This document shows, piece by piece, positions 18,730 to 27,516 of a DNA stretch of 64,000 nucleotides (the first letter of the stretch is position 1; the number at the start of each line of letters is the position of its first letter). Source of the DNA: Amazonocrinis nigriterrae CENA67 (GTDB lineage Bacteria > Cyanobacteriota > Cyanobacteriia > Cyanobacteriales > Nostocaceae). Under the pieces are notes generated by a model. The model had not been told where the DNA came from, searched no databases, and worked only from the letters and a program-made list of their open reading frames with translations. The stretch lies in the NCBI RefSeq assembly GCF_016056305.1, contig NZ_JAECZC010000010.1, forward strand, positions 1 to 64,000, given 5' to 3'. Position numbers and translations under genes: made by a program.

Positions 18730-19326
18730 TTATTTAGTTAGGTTTAAATCAAATGACCAATCAAAACTAACCTCAGAGTTAGATTGCAAATCGCAGATGG
18801 TAATGCCTCTATCTTTATCCTTAGTTGATTTTTTACTAGAGGAATGTTTCTGTTTTGTCGAAAGTCCCAGTTGTTTGAGTAAGCGGTACATATGGCGGAC
18901 GCTGATTTCTATACCAAATTCTTTGGCTAAATGTTTGCTTAACCATTGAGCTGTCCAGCACCGAAAAGGATAGCCATACTCATGAGGATGATGACTTACC
19001 AATTTCTGCAAACGTTCAATATATTCAGCATTAACAGTCTTGGGTCTGCCTATAGGTCGTTCATTCCATGTGTGCGCCATACCAGCTTGTGCTACAGCAA
19101 TCCAATACCGTGCCATTTCTTGAGAACAACCTAATATTTGACAGATTTGAGTTTGAGATTTACCCGTATCTGCCAGTAGCATTATTTCTAATCTGCGACG
19201 GTACTCTGGTTGCAAATCATCTTGTAGATGCTTCAATAGCACCTTCCTCTGAAAAGAGGTTAAATATTTACTATAAGTAACATCGTACTTTTCAAATTCT
19301 TTAGGCTTACTAAAATGCTTTGACAT
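18730..19326 (-). CDS. HTH protein derived from IS630-type transposase N-terminus, possible regulator
   Basis: A 198-residue protein with helix-turn-helix domains: a first HTH around TGKSQTQICQILGCSQEMARYW (about 54-76), an RPIGRPKTV hinge, and a winged helix near EFGIEISVRHMYRLLKQLGL (about 134-153). This order matches the DNA-binding half of IS630-family transposases, but no DDE nuclease domain follows. It ends 25 bases before the exporter start and so probably heads the exporter operon. It may be a domesticated regulator of the peptide locus, or merely a truncated transposase. No inverted repeats of an intact IS were found around it. Confidence 0.75.
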   Translation of the reverse strand: MSKHFSKPKEFEKYDVTYSKYLTSFQRKVLLKHLQDDLQPEYRRRLEIMLLADTGKSQTQICQILGCSQEMARYWIAVAQAGMAHTWNERPIGRPKTVNAEYIERLQKLVSHHPHEYGYPFRCWTAQWLSKHLAKEFGIEISVRHMYRLLKQLGLSTKQKHSSSKKSTKDKDRGITICDLQSNSEVSFDWSFDLNLTK

Positions 19327-19997
19327 TATTTTGATAACCTATACTTTTTTTTAATACAATTTATAATGTTAGGTAAAGCAAAAAAGTTACCATTTTTAGA
19401 ACAGTTGCAAATCTCGTTAAATAAAGAAAAATTCGTCAAATATCAATATAATTTGACATTTCCCTTAACCCATCTCCTGATAGAGAGAGTTAATATGCTT
19501 ACTTATTCCTCCGTAAGTAAGGTAAAGAAAAGGTTAATTTTTTGTAAGGATTCAGGTGCTAGGGGATTGACAAAAGGGATCTAAAGGGCAGAGCAGCCGC
19601 ATCATGTCAATAAGACTAGTCTATTCTCATTAATTGAAGAAGGCAGCTATGCTGGAGGCAGACGGCAGAAGGTTCTTTTCAGAAGGGGATTCAAACCCCT
19701 CCTGAAAAAAAACCACCTTTCTTGAAATTTGGTGGAGGTCTTAAACCCTTGCTCACGAGCGGTCGCGCAGATGGTTCGGGCATTCAGGAGAAGGGATAAA
19801 TCCATAAAAGCCTTCTGCCCTCTGCCCTCTGCCTTTCTCAATAATCCCTGCTGATTGACAAAGATTTTAGTAATGGCTTTGAGCCTTGGAAAATAAATCA
19901 AACCAGAAATAGTGATTTTTTCCTTGGGTCTTAATCTTGGTCGTGATCAAGAGTACTTTAGATGCGTTTGCCCTGCCTGCTCCCCTGCACCCCCCAG
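19327..19997. repeat. Intergenic region with inverted repeat
   Basis: The promoter for the minus-strand HTH/exporter operon must lie at its left end. An open frame at 19366-19584 (72 aa) shows no recognisable domain or ribosome-binding site. From 19657 to 19826 an inverted repeat has 16-bp ends built on GGCAGA(C/G)GGCAGAAGG, with 15 of 16 matching. The interior holds a small GGGG/CCCC hairpin. A short-repeat, C-rich stretch (19965-19995) precedes the channel gene. Confidence 0.55.
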
Positions 19998-21062
19998 TTA
20001 GCCATTTCTGGGTTTACGCAAATTCTGAGGACGAATTGGCCCCAGAATTTGATTAATGCTACGCAGTTGTTCTGCTGTACCCATGCAAATCAGCGTATCT
20101 CCTGGCATTAAAACTGTGTCACCAGTGGGGCCACCAATGAGAGTACCATCGCTGCGACGAATTGCCAGCACCAATGCGCCACTTTGCGATCGCAACTTGG
20201 CTTTTTGTAAACTTTGACCAACAAAGGGACAAAAAGCAGGGTCAAGCAGAAATTCTTCCATATATAACTGGCGGTCTGCACCTGTGAGAATGCCATCCAC
20301 AAAATCCAACACTTGGGGTCTGAGTGCTGCTGCTGCCATCCGCTTACCGCCAGTAATATAAGGAGAAATCACCGCATCTGCACCGCCGCGTTGTAATTTT
20401 TGCAAAGCTTCTTCTGTACTGGCGCGGGCGATCGCTCGAATTTCTGGATTCAGGGTTTTTGCTGATAGTACTGTATATAAATTCTCTGCGTCTGAAGGTA
20501 GTGCTGCAACTATACAAATTGCCCGTTCTATCCCAACCTTGAAAAGAGTATCATCTAGTGTAGCATCACCCTGGTATACTGTATAACCTTCTAATTGCGC
20601 CCTTTGCACAGATTCTGCTTCCGAATCAATCACCACAAAAGATACGCCTTCTGCCCGAAATTCCTTGGCAATTTGACGACCAGTGCGACTGAATCCACAG
20701 ATGATGTAATGTTGTGAGAGAGATTCCATTAACCGCCTTTGTTGCTGTAGCCGAATTCCTTGTTGGAAGTAGCCTTGAATGATTGCTTCGGTAAATCTAT
20801 TGACAATGTAACCGATATTGATTAAACCCAAGAAAATCAGGGCAATGGTAAACAACCGCCCGCGACTACCCAATGGGTGTGTCTCGCCATATCCTACGGT
20901 AGCTAGGGTGATGACTGTCATGTAAGCCGCATCTTCCCATGACCAGCCCTCTACTAGCCAGTACCATAAAGTACCAATTAAGAAAACACCACCAAGAGCG
21001 ATCGCTCCTGCCATTAATTCTTTTTGAATACGTTGATATTTTTGCTCAAGAGTTGAGTACAA
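19998..21062 (-). CDS. Two-helix potassium channel with RCK (TrkA-N/TrkA-C) domains
   Basis: A 354-residue cation channel. Two membrane helices (about 17-36 and 67-88) flank the selectivity filter TVGYGE (55-60), the potassium signature. A Rossmann-type RCK domain follows (CGFSRTGRQ, about 122-130, then DSEAESVQRAQLEG), and a TrkA-C domain (about 255-340, GALVLAIRRSDG). It resembles the cyanobacterial SynK/MthK-type channels, whose RCK ring gates the pore in response to ligand. The start is TTG at 21062; an internal ATG (codon 17) would delete the N-terminus just before the first helix. Monocistronic and divergent from argD. Confidence 0.9.
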   Translation of the reverse strand: MYSTLEQKYQRIQKELMAGAIALGGVFLIGTLWYWLVEGWSWEDAAYMTVITLATVGYGETHPLGSRGRLFTIALIFLGLINIGYIVNRFTEAIIQGYFQQGIRLQQQRRLMESLSQHYIICGFSRTGRQIAKEFRAEGVSFVVIDSEAESVQRAQLEGYTVYQGDATLDDTLFKVGIERAICIVAALPSDAENLYTVLSAKTLNPEIRAIARASTEEALQKLQRGGADAVISPYITGGKRMAAAALRPQVLDFVDGILTGADRQLYMEEFLLDPAFCPFVGQSLQKAKLRSQSGALVLAIRRSDGTLIGGPTGDTVLMPGDTLICMGTAEQLRSINQILGPIRPQNLRKPRNG

Positions 21063-21150
21063 AGTTTTTCACCACCGCCACATGTTTCAAAGGGATTGGG
21101 ATATGGGGCATAGGGCATAGGGCATTGGAAAAAGAAGTTATTTTCAACTT

Positions 21151-21190
21151 CCCCCTCATCTCCCTCATCTCCCTCATCTCCCTCATCCCC
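21151..21190. repeat. CTCATCTCC 9-bp tandem repeat
   Basis: About four tandem copies of a CTCATCTCC/CTCATCCCC unit lie between the channel gene and argD. The same unit in the other orientation occurs at bases 1-40 and again at about 4441-4470. Confidence 0.8.
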
Positions 21191-21322
21191 AGTCCCGCCT
21201 CGACTAGTTTAGAGTTAACCTAAGAGAAAGCACGAGCTGCGGTCAAGTCAGAAGAAATTTTAAAGAATATCTAGGAAACTAGTAAGTAAGTATACGATGA
21301 AAAATTTTCAGGAGGCGCGGTA

Positions 21323-22603
21323 GTGAGCATACAAACTCTAATTGAGCAAGCAACCATCCCCCCATCAGGTTCTGTGTCATCTCAGCCGTTTGATGCCGAT
21401 AGCTTTAATGAAGCTGTCATGTCAACTTATGCCCGTTTTCCCCTTGCTTTAGAACGGGGTGCAGGATGCAGGGTTTGGGATACACAGGGGCGGGAATATC
21501 TAGACTTTGTGGCTGGAATTGCCACTTGTACTTTAGGACACGCCCACCCGGCTATGGTGGAAGCAGTGACACGCCAAATCCAAAAGCTACACCACGTTTC
21601 TAATTTGTACTACATTCCAGAACAAGGTGAATTGGCCCAATGGATTATTCAACATTCTTGTGCCGATCGCGTATTTTTCTGTAATTCTGGAGCTGAAGCC
21701 AATGAAGCAGCGATTAAATTAGCTAGGAAATACGCCCATACAGTTTTAGACATTGAAAAACCCATTATTATAACAGCCAACGCCAGTTTCCACGGGCGCA
21801 CTTTGGCAACCATTACTGCTACAGGGCAACCAAAATATCAAAAATACTTTGATCCCTTGGTGCCTGGTTTCCACTATGTACCTTACAACGACATCAGCGC
21901 AGTAGAAGCGGCAATTAGCGAGTTAGATGAAGGTGATTACCGCGTCGCGGCAATTTTGATTGAACCATTGCAGGGAGAAGGTGGTGTACGTCCTGGGGAT
22001 GTTGCTTACTTCCAAAAACTGCGGCAAATTTGCGACGAAACAGGCATTTTATTGATTTTCGATGAAGTGCAAGTTGGTATGGGGCGCAGCGGTAAGTTAT
22101 GGGGTTATGAACATCTTGGTGTTGAACCGGATATCTTTACCAGTGCCAAAGGTTTAGGTGGTGGTATCCCCATTGGGGCAATGATGAGTAAGAAATTCTG
22201 CGATGTATTCCAACCAGGGGAACACGCCAGCACCTTTGGCGGTAATCCTTTTGCTTGCGGTGTGGCGTTGGCTGTCTGCCAAACATTGGAACGAGAGAAT
22301 ATTTTGCAGAACGTAGAAGCACGGGGTGAACAGTTGCGAAATGGTTTACAAGCGATCGCAGCTAAGTATCCCAATTATATTACTGATGTGCGGGGTTGGG
22401 GTTTAATCAACGGTTTAGAGTTGCAAGCAGACATTCAACTAACCGCCGCTGATATTGTCAAAGTTGCCATAGACGAGGGTGTATTGCTTGTACCAGCCGG
22501 GCCAAAAGTTGTCCGGTTCGTACCGCCTTTGATTGTCACAAAGGCAGAAGTAGATGCAGCTTTAGAAGCTGTAGAAAAAGCGATCGCAACTGTCACCAAA
22601 TAG
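21323..22603 (+). CDS. argD: Acetylornithine aminotransferase
   Basis: PLP-dependent class III aminotransferase that converts N-acetylglutamate semialdehyde to N-acetylornithine in arginine biosynthesis. It has 426 residues, usual for cyanobacterial ArgD. Visible are the PLP phosphate region NSGAEANEAAIKLARK, the DEVQVGMGR stretch, and SAKGLGGGIPIGA with the Schiff-base Lys near 276. It starts with GTG at 21323, with AGGAGG (21310-21315) seven bases upstream. It stands alone with a MITE-like element after the stop. Other class III aminotransferases (gabT-like) share the fold, but motifs and length favour ArgD. Confidence 0.93.
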   Translation: MSIQTLIEQATIPPSGSVSSQPFDADSFNEAVMSTYARFPLALERGAGCRVWDTQGREYLDFVAGIATCTLGHAHPAMVEAVTRQIQKLHHVSNLYYIPEQGELAQWIIQHSCADRVFFCNSGAEANEAAIKLARKYAHTVLDIEKPIIITANASFHGRTLATITATGQPKYQKYFDPLVPGFHYVPYNDISAVEAAISELDEGDYRVAAILIEPLQGEGGVRPGDVAYFQKLRQICDETGILLIFDEVQVGMGRSGKLWGYEHLGVEPDIFTSAKGLGGGIPIGAMMSKKFCDVFQPGEHASTFGGNPFACGVALAVCQTLERENILQNVEARGEQLRNGLQAIAAKYPNYITDVRGWGLINGLELQADIQLTAADIVKVAIDEGVLLVPAGPKVVRFVPPLIVTKAEVDAALEAVEKAIATVTK

Positions 22604-22660
22604 GGGTAAAGGGAGGGGTGAAAGAGAGGGGGAAGAACTTGAGCTAGTGTAAGCTAAAAC

Positions 22661-22740
22661 ACATTTACTTTGCATAACTAAATTTTTGAAATTCTTGTGG
22701 GGTGGGCATCTTGCCCGCCCAGTATATGCAAGTTAAATGT
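22661..22740. mobile_element. 80-bp MITE-like element (relative of 11982-12062)
   Basis: Ends 22661-22676 and 22725-22740 are inverted repeats with 14 of 16 matches. The interior is a GGGGTGGGC/GCCCGCCC hairpin. Read on the minus strand it aligns with 11982-12062. It lies 57 bases after the argD stop and could act as a terminator. Confidence 0.65.
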
Positions 22741-22822
22741 GGAACAGCTTATCCTTTTTTTGCCCAACCTACTTTACTCCTCATCTTACCTTCCCTTCCC
22801 CTAGTCTTACCTTCCCCTTCCC

Positions 22823-23212
22823 CTATTTACCTATGACATTTTCAACAGCTTCTTTTGCCTTTGTAACAATATTATTTTGAGAATCTGGCTGTTTTTCAGC
22901 TTTGAGATTTCTTTCATAAGCCTTCTCTATAGTGTTGAGGCTTTCTGAATCTTTTACCGCTTGTTCATAAGCTTCTTGTCGTTGTTCTTCTTGAACACCA
23001 ACCCCAGGATCGTATTCGTAAGCGCGGTTAATTTTCTCTTGTGAATTTGGTTTATGTTCTGGAGGAATCAGCTTCAATTCTTCAAGTGTGGTTGCATAAC
23101 TAGCTTGTTGAACAACGATAAACAAACTAGACAAACCGATAAAAAACATCAAGCTCACAATCAAAATGCTTGAGAAGAATGTTTTCTTTAAAGTTATGAG
23201 AATTTTTTGCAT
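22823..23212 (-). CDS. Small exported or membrane-anchored protein of unknown function
   Basis: A 129-residue protein. A basic N-terminus and one long hydrophobic segment (about 12-34) ending QASYA look like a signal peptide or anchor. The rest is charged, Glu/Lys/Gln-rich and probably helical, with no Cys and no domain I recognise. GGGAGG lies just before the ATG at 23212. It faces argD tail to tail and has no operon partner. Confidence 0.65.
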   Translation of the reverse strand: MQKILITLKKTFFSSILIVSLMFFIGLSSLFIVVQQASYATTLEELKLIPPEHKPNSQEKINRAYEYDPGVGVQEEQRQEAYEQAVKDSESLNTIEKAYERNLKAEKQPDSQNNIVTKAKEAVENVIGK

Positions 23213-23488
23213 GGAAAAACCTCCCTTGTTGACTGTTACAAGCCTTTGTTATGCAGAATATAGTGAATATGTAACTAAAATGCATAACAACTTCACAATA
23301 TCCAAGGCTCACAGGCATCCTAAGTGGTGAGGTACAGTTATTACTTCTACCAAAGGGTATATTAATTTATACTGCACATATTACAGAATAACCAAACTTT
23401 AGCACTAATAAAAAATATGCCATTGTAATTGTTGGTTTTTGGCTATTCACAGTCATCAGTCTTCTACTAGGCATATTATTGTGATTTT

Positions 23489-24655
23489 ATGAATTTAGCT
23501 TCTGCATATCCACCAATTGATGAGGCAACGCTGACGACTGTTGTACGGTGTCTACTGAATAGGGCAAATGCTAAATTAGGCGAATGGCAAGCCAAACCCA
23601 TTCCTCACCATATCATCAATAATGTTACAGCAGGTTTACAGCGTATCAGTGGTGTTGCTAGCGATCGCAACGAAAATTTTTCTTGGTCGGTGATTCTCAA
23701 GATTCTCCACCTCAAGCCAGAAGATTCTGCCGCAATTTTCAATTCTTCACAAGACCCTGCACACTGGAATTACTGGCAGCGTGAAGCTTTAGCATATACA
23801 TCGGGAATACTCGATAATTTGACTAGTGATTTGGTAGCACCGCGTTGCTTTGCCACTAGTGAACCGTCTTTTAATGTTGTTTGGCTGTGGCTGGAGGATA
23901 TCCAAGGTATTCCTGGTACAACTTGGTCTTTAGAACGCTTTGGTTTAGCGGCGCGTCACCTTGGCTATTTGCAAGGAACTTATGCACTGATGCCATCATT
24001 ACCTAGTGAAGCTTGGTTGAGTCGTGATTGGCATCGCACATGGGTATCCAACATTGATTATACTGCTTTAGAAGAATTGCGAGAATTATCTACATCACAG
24101 CACCCACTGCTCAAGGGATTGTTTACCTCAACAGATTGCGATCGCATGATGCGTTTGTGGAGCGATCGCCATCTTCTATTTGATGCTGTAGATCAAGCAC
24201 CACGCACCCTCTGTCATTTTGATATCTCGCCCAATAACTTGTTTGCTCGACATAACGCCCAAGGCAATGACCAAACCGTAATTATAGACTGGTCTTTTGT
24301 TGGGCATGGTGTTTTAGGAATGGACATTGTAAATTTTATTTTAGACAGCGTTTTTTTATTATTCGTTGATGGTTCATTACTAATACCACTGGAACAATTA
24401 GTGTTTGAAGAGTACTTAGCCGGGTTGCGTTCTGCTGGCTGGAATGGGGATCAGCGTGTGGTACGCTTTGTCTACGCTGCGGTGGCTGCACTTCACTTTG
24501 GTTTACTAGGGGGGAGGTTATTAAAACTAGTACAAAACCAATCCCGCCACAGTTGGCTTGAGCAGCGTTTTGGGCAGTCTATTGACGAGATTATCACATC
24601 AAGAGCGATCGCCATTACCCACGCATTAGATTTGGCAGAAGCAGTTCATAGTTAA
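23489..24655 (+). CDS. APH-family phosphotransferase
   Basis: A 388-residue protein with the aminoglycoside/choline kinase-like fold: catalytic loop CHFDISPNNLF and metal site IIDWSFVGHG. The N-terminal lobe is less conserved. Substrate unknown; members of this family phosphorylate small molecules. It is distinct from the kinase at 8405, with no precursor or HopA1 gene beside it, so it is not assigned to the peptide pathway. Monocistronic. Confidence 0.75.
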   Translation: MNLASAYPPIDEATLTTVVRCLLNRANAKLGEWQAKPIPHHIINNVTAGLQRISGVASDRNENFSWSVILKILHLKPEDSAAIFNSSQDPAHWNYWQREALAYTSGILDNLTSDLVAPRCFATSEPSFNVVWLWLEDIQGIPGTTWSLERFGLAARHLGYLQGTYALMPSLPSEAWLSRDWHRTWVSNIDYTALEELRELSTSQHPLLKGLFTSTDCDRMMRLWSDRHLLFDAVDQAPRTLCHFDISPNNLFARHNAQGNDQTVIIDWSFVGHGVLGMDIVNFILDSVFLLFVDGSLLIPLEQLVFEEYLAGLRSAGWNGDQRVVRFVYAAVAALHFGLLGGRLLKLVQNQSRHSWLEQRFGQSIDEIITSRAIAITHALDLAEAVHS

Positions 24656-24846
24656 CAGTCATCAATTACTTTATGAAATCCTGATTATGGAATTAGGAAT
24701 CAATAAAAATGATGCTATAAAATTTGCTTTACAAGTTCAAGTAGAGGACTGTAAAATAAGTAATAAAAGTGGTAAAAAGTTTGTTAACTTAAATTATTTT
24801 GCATCGTCTTGTATGCTCAGATATAAAATTATAAAATATTAAAGCG

Positions 24847-26901
24847 ATGATGTCTATTTTCAAATTCAAAGTTAGTTGGCTGAAGAAGCTAATTAAACTC
24901 AAATTAAAAGCTGCAAATACACGTAATTTAGTTACATTTTTTATCTTTGTTGTAACTGTATTGACTGTTAGCGTAGCACAAGTAACAACAGCAGCCAAAC
25001 CAAGTTTAACACTGCAACTATTACACACTTCTGACCAAGAAGCGGGTGTGCCTGCGTTGGAAGATGCACCAAACTTTTCTGCGGTACTGAATGCACTCAA
25101 AAATCAGGATGCTAATCGTGATGGGAAACCTGATTATCCTAATACCTTAATTCTTTCATCGGGTGATGCCTATATTCCCAGTCCTTTCTTATTTGCTAGT
25201 GACACAGTATTTGGTGGTCAGGGAAGAGGCGATATTTTAATTCAAAATGCCCTTGGTTTTAATGCGATCGCGTTTGGCAATCACGAATTTGACTTAGGTA
25301 CTGCTGTTGTCGCCGACTTAATTAAAGCTAAAGAAAATTACCCAGGTATAAAATTTCCCTATCTCAGCAGCAACTTAGACTTTAGTACTGATAAAGAATT
25401 GGCAAAATTAGTTACTGCTGATGGACAAGAAGCGAGTAAAATTCCTAATAAAATTGCTCGTAGCACTATTATTACTGTGAATGGTGAAAAAATTGCTGTG
25501 GTGGGGGCGACAACACCCACACTACCGACTATTTCTTCAAGTGGGAATGTGACTGTATTACCCAAACAATTTAATGATAAAAATCCAGCAGACATCGCCG
25601 CTTTAGCTGCTGAGATTCAAACTTCTGTTGATACACTGTTGACAAAAAATCCAGAGATTAACAAAGTGATTCTCCTGGCACATATGCAGCAAATCGCCAT
25701 TGAAATCAAGCTGGCACAACTACTTAAAAAAGTAGATATTATCGTGGCTGGTGGTTCCAATACCTTGTTAGCCGACAAGACAGACCGTCTACGAGTCGGT
25801 GATAAACCTGCTGGAACTTATCCAATTATTCAAAAAGCAGCAGATGGTAATCCCATAGCTGTAGTCAACACCGATGGAAACTATCGCTATGTTGGTCGTT
25901 TGGTTGTGGCTTTTGATAGTAATGGAGTGATTATTCCTAAAAGTATTAACTCGAAAATCAGCGGTGCTTACGCTACTGATTCCCAAGGTGTAACAGCTGT
26001 AAATGGAAAACCAGACCCTAAAATTGTTGCCATTACAACAGCAATCAAAAAAGTAATTATTGCCCAAGATGGTAAAATTTTTGGGAAAAGCAACGTCTTC
26101 CTCAACGGTTGGCGGGGTGATGTCCGCACCCAAGAAACCAACTTAGGAAATTTAGCAGCCGATGCTAATTTAGCGATCGCCAAAAGTTACGATTCTCAAA
26201 CAGTCATCTCCATCAAAAATGGCGGCAGTATCCGCGATAACATCGGCGTATACACCTTTCCCCCAGGTTCTACTCAAAAAGAAGATGCCCTCAGATTACC
26301 ACCCCAAGCCAACCCTGTAGCAGGTAAAAAAGACAGAGAAATTTCCCAACTTGATATTGCCAATGCACAGCGATTCAATAATGGTTTGACACTTATCACC
26401 TTAACCGCCGCAGAATTACAGACTGTCATTGAACACAGCGTTGCAGCGATCGCACCAGGTGCCACACCAGGAAGTTTTCCCCAAGTTGCAGGATTAGCCT
26501 TTAGCTTTGACCCAGATTTACCACCTGGTAAACGTGTTAAATCATTAGCTATCAAAGATAATAAAGGCAAAATCATCGATATAGTAATTAGAAATGGCAA
26601 TTTAGTAGGTGATCCCAATCGTACCTTCCGTACTGTAACTCTGACCTTTTTAGCAACTGGTGGCGATGGTTATCCTTTTCCCCAAACCCAACGAGTTGAT
26701 TTAATCTCAAAAGACACTGACCCCAGCAAACGCACCGGCTTAGCCACCTTTGCACCTGATGGTTCCGAACAAGATGCATTAGCAGAATATCTAACTGCTA
26801 ACTTCAGACAAACTCCATTTACTCAAAAAGATGTGCCACCAGCAGAAGATACTCGCATTCAAAATCTGAAATATCGTCAAGATTTAGTGTTGTTAAAATA
26901 G
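24847..26901 (+). CDS. Secreted 5'-nucleotidase/metallophosphatase family protein
   Basis: A 684-residue protein. The N-terminal hydrophobic segment (about 27-48, ending TTAAKP) is a signal peptide. A calcineurin-like metallophosphatase domain follows (LLHTSDQEAG about 56-65, SSGDAY, GNHEFDLG, then HMQQIAIE), and a 5'-nucleotidase C-terminal domain (about 405-660; NLGNLAADANL, KNGGSIRD, TGGDGYPFP). Such UshA-like enzymes hydrolyse nucleotides in the periplasm and salvage phosphate. The metal ligand at LHTSDQE differs from the common LHTNDxHG: the His is replaced by Glu. Two ATGs are possible (24847, 24850). Monocistronic. Confidence 0.88.
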   Translation: MMSIFKFKVSWLKKLIKLKLKAANTRNLVTFFIFVVTVLTVSVAQVTTAAKPSLTLQLLHTSDQEAGVPALEDAPNFSAVLNALKNQDANRDGKPDYPNTLILSSGDAYIPSPFLFASDTVFGGQGRGDILIQNALGFNAIAFGNHEFDLGTAVVADLIKAKENYPGIKFPYLSSNLDFSTDKELAKLVTADGQEASKIPNKIARSTIITVNGEKIAVVGATTPTLPTISSSGNVTVLPKQFNDKNPADIAALAAEIQTSVDTLLTKNPEINKVILLAHMQQIAIEIKLAQLLKKVDIIVAGGSNTLLADKTDRLRVGDKPAGTYPIIQKAADGNPIAVVNTDGNYRYVGRLVVAFDSNGVIIPKSINSKISGAYATDSQGVTAVNGKPDPKIVAITTAIKKVIIAQDGKIFGKSNVFLNGWRGDVRTQETNLGNLAADANLAIAKSYDSQTVISIKNGGSIRDNIGVYTFPPGSTQKEDALRLPPQANPVAGKKDREISQLDIANAQRFNNGLTLITLTAAELQTVIEHSVAAIAPGATPGSFPQVAGLAFSFDPDLPPGKRVKSLAIKDNKGKIIDIVIRNGNLVGDPNRTFRTVTLTFLATGGDGYPFPQTQRVDLISKDTDPSKRTGLATFAPDGSEQDALAEYLTANFRQTPFTQKDVPPAEDTRIQNLKYRQDLVLLK

Positions 26902-26938
26902 ACAATCCTAATATTAACTAAATTTAACTGAGCTTTTT

Positions 26939-27454
26939 ATGCCATTGCTAGAAACATTATCTACGCCTCGCTTAATTGGCGATCGCTTGCGAATTGAACA
27001 TTTTGATTTGCTTGACAAAATGCATCAAGACCCCAAAGTAATGGCAACTCTAGCTGGTGTTCGTTCCTATGAAGAGACACAGCTAATTCTTCAAGAACAT
27101 CTGCAACATTGGGAACGTTACGGATTTGGTTTATGGGTGTTTCGAGACAAAATAAACAATCGTTTTGTTGGTCGTGCTGGTCTTCGCCACGTCCATGTGG
27201 AAGGTAACGATGAAGTAGAGTTAGCTTACGCCTTAATGTCAGAATTTTGGGGCAAAGGATTAGCAACAGAAATAGGTGAAGCCATCTTAAAAGTAGGTTT
27301 TGAGCAACTAAATTTACCAGAGGTAGTTTGCTTCACCATGACAACCAATTTTGCATCACAACGGGTTATGCAAAAGTTAGGATTTCAATACGAACGTGAT
27401 TTTATTCGCGCCAACTTACCCCATGTATTTTATCGCTTGAAAGCTGAAAGTTGA
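26939..27454 (+). CDS. GNAT-family (RimJ/RimL-like) N-acetyltransferase
   Basis: A 171-residue acetyltransferase. The opening STPRLIGDRLRIEHFDLLD, the acetyl-CoA-binding region ELAYALMSEFWGKGLATE and the ending NFASQRVMQKLGFQYERD are hallmarks of the RimJ/RimL branch. The substrate may be a protein N-terminus or a small molecule and cannot be told. It lies 37 bases after the nucleotidase gene and 62 before the M48 gene, so it could be co-transcribed with either. Confidence 0.85.
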   Translation: MPLLETLSTPRLIGDRLRIEHFDLLDKMHQDPKVMATLAGVRSYEETQLILQEHLQHWERYGFGLWVFRDKINNRFVGRAGLRHVHVEGNDEVELAYALMSEFWGKGLATEIGEAILKVGFEQLNLPEVVCFTMTTNFASQRVMQKLGFQYERDFIRANLPHVFYRLKAES

Positions 27455-27516
27455 TAACCGTTGATTGACAACTTACAACTGACTACTAACCACTGACAAA
27501 AAAAAACTCAAAACCC

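Noticed and set aside
18730-19326. Intact insertion sequence
   Set aside because: No DDE domain and no terminal inverted repeats flank the HTH gene.
19366-19584. 72-aa open frame upstream of the HTH gene
   Set aside because: No ribosome-binding site, no recognisable domain, and it occupies the likely promoter of the exporter operon.
23489-24655. Second kinase of the peptide pathway
   Set aside because: It has the same broad fold, but lies 4 kb beyond the locus among unrelated genes and has no HopA1 or precursor partner.
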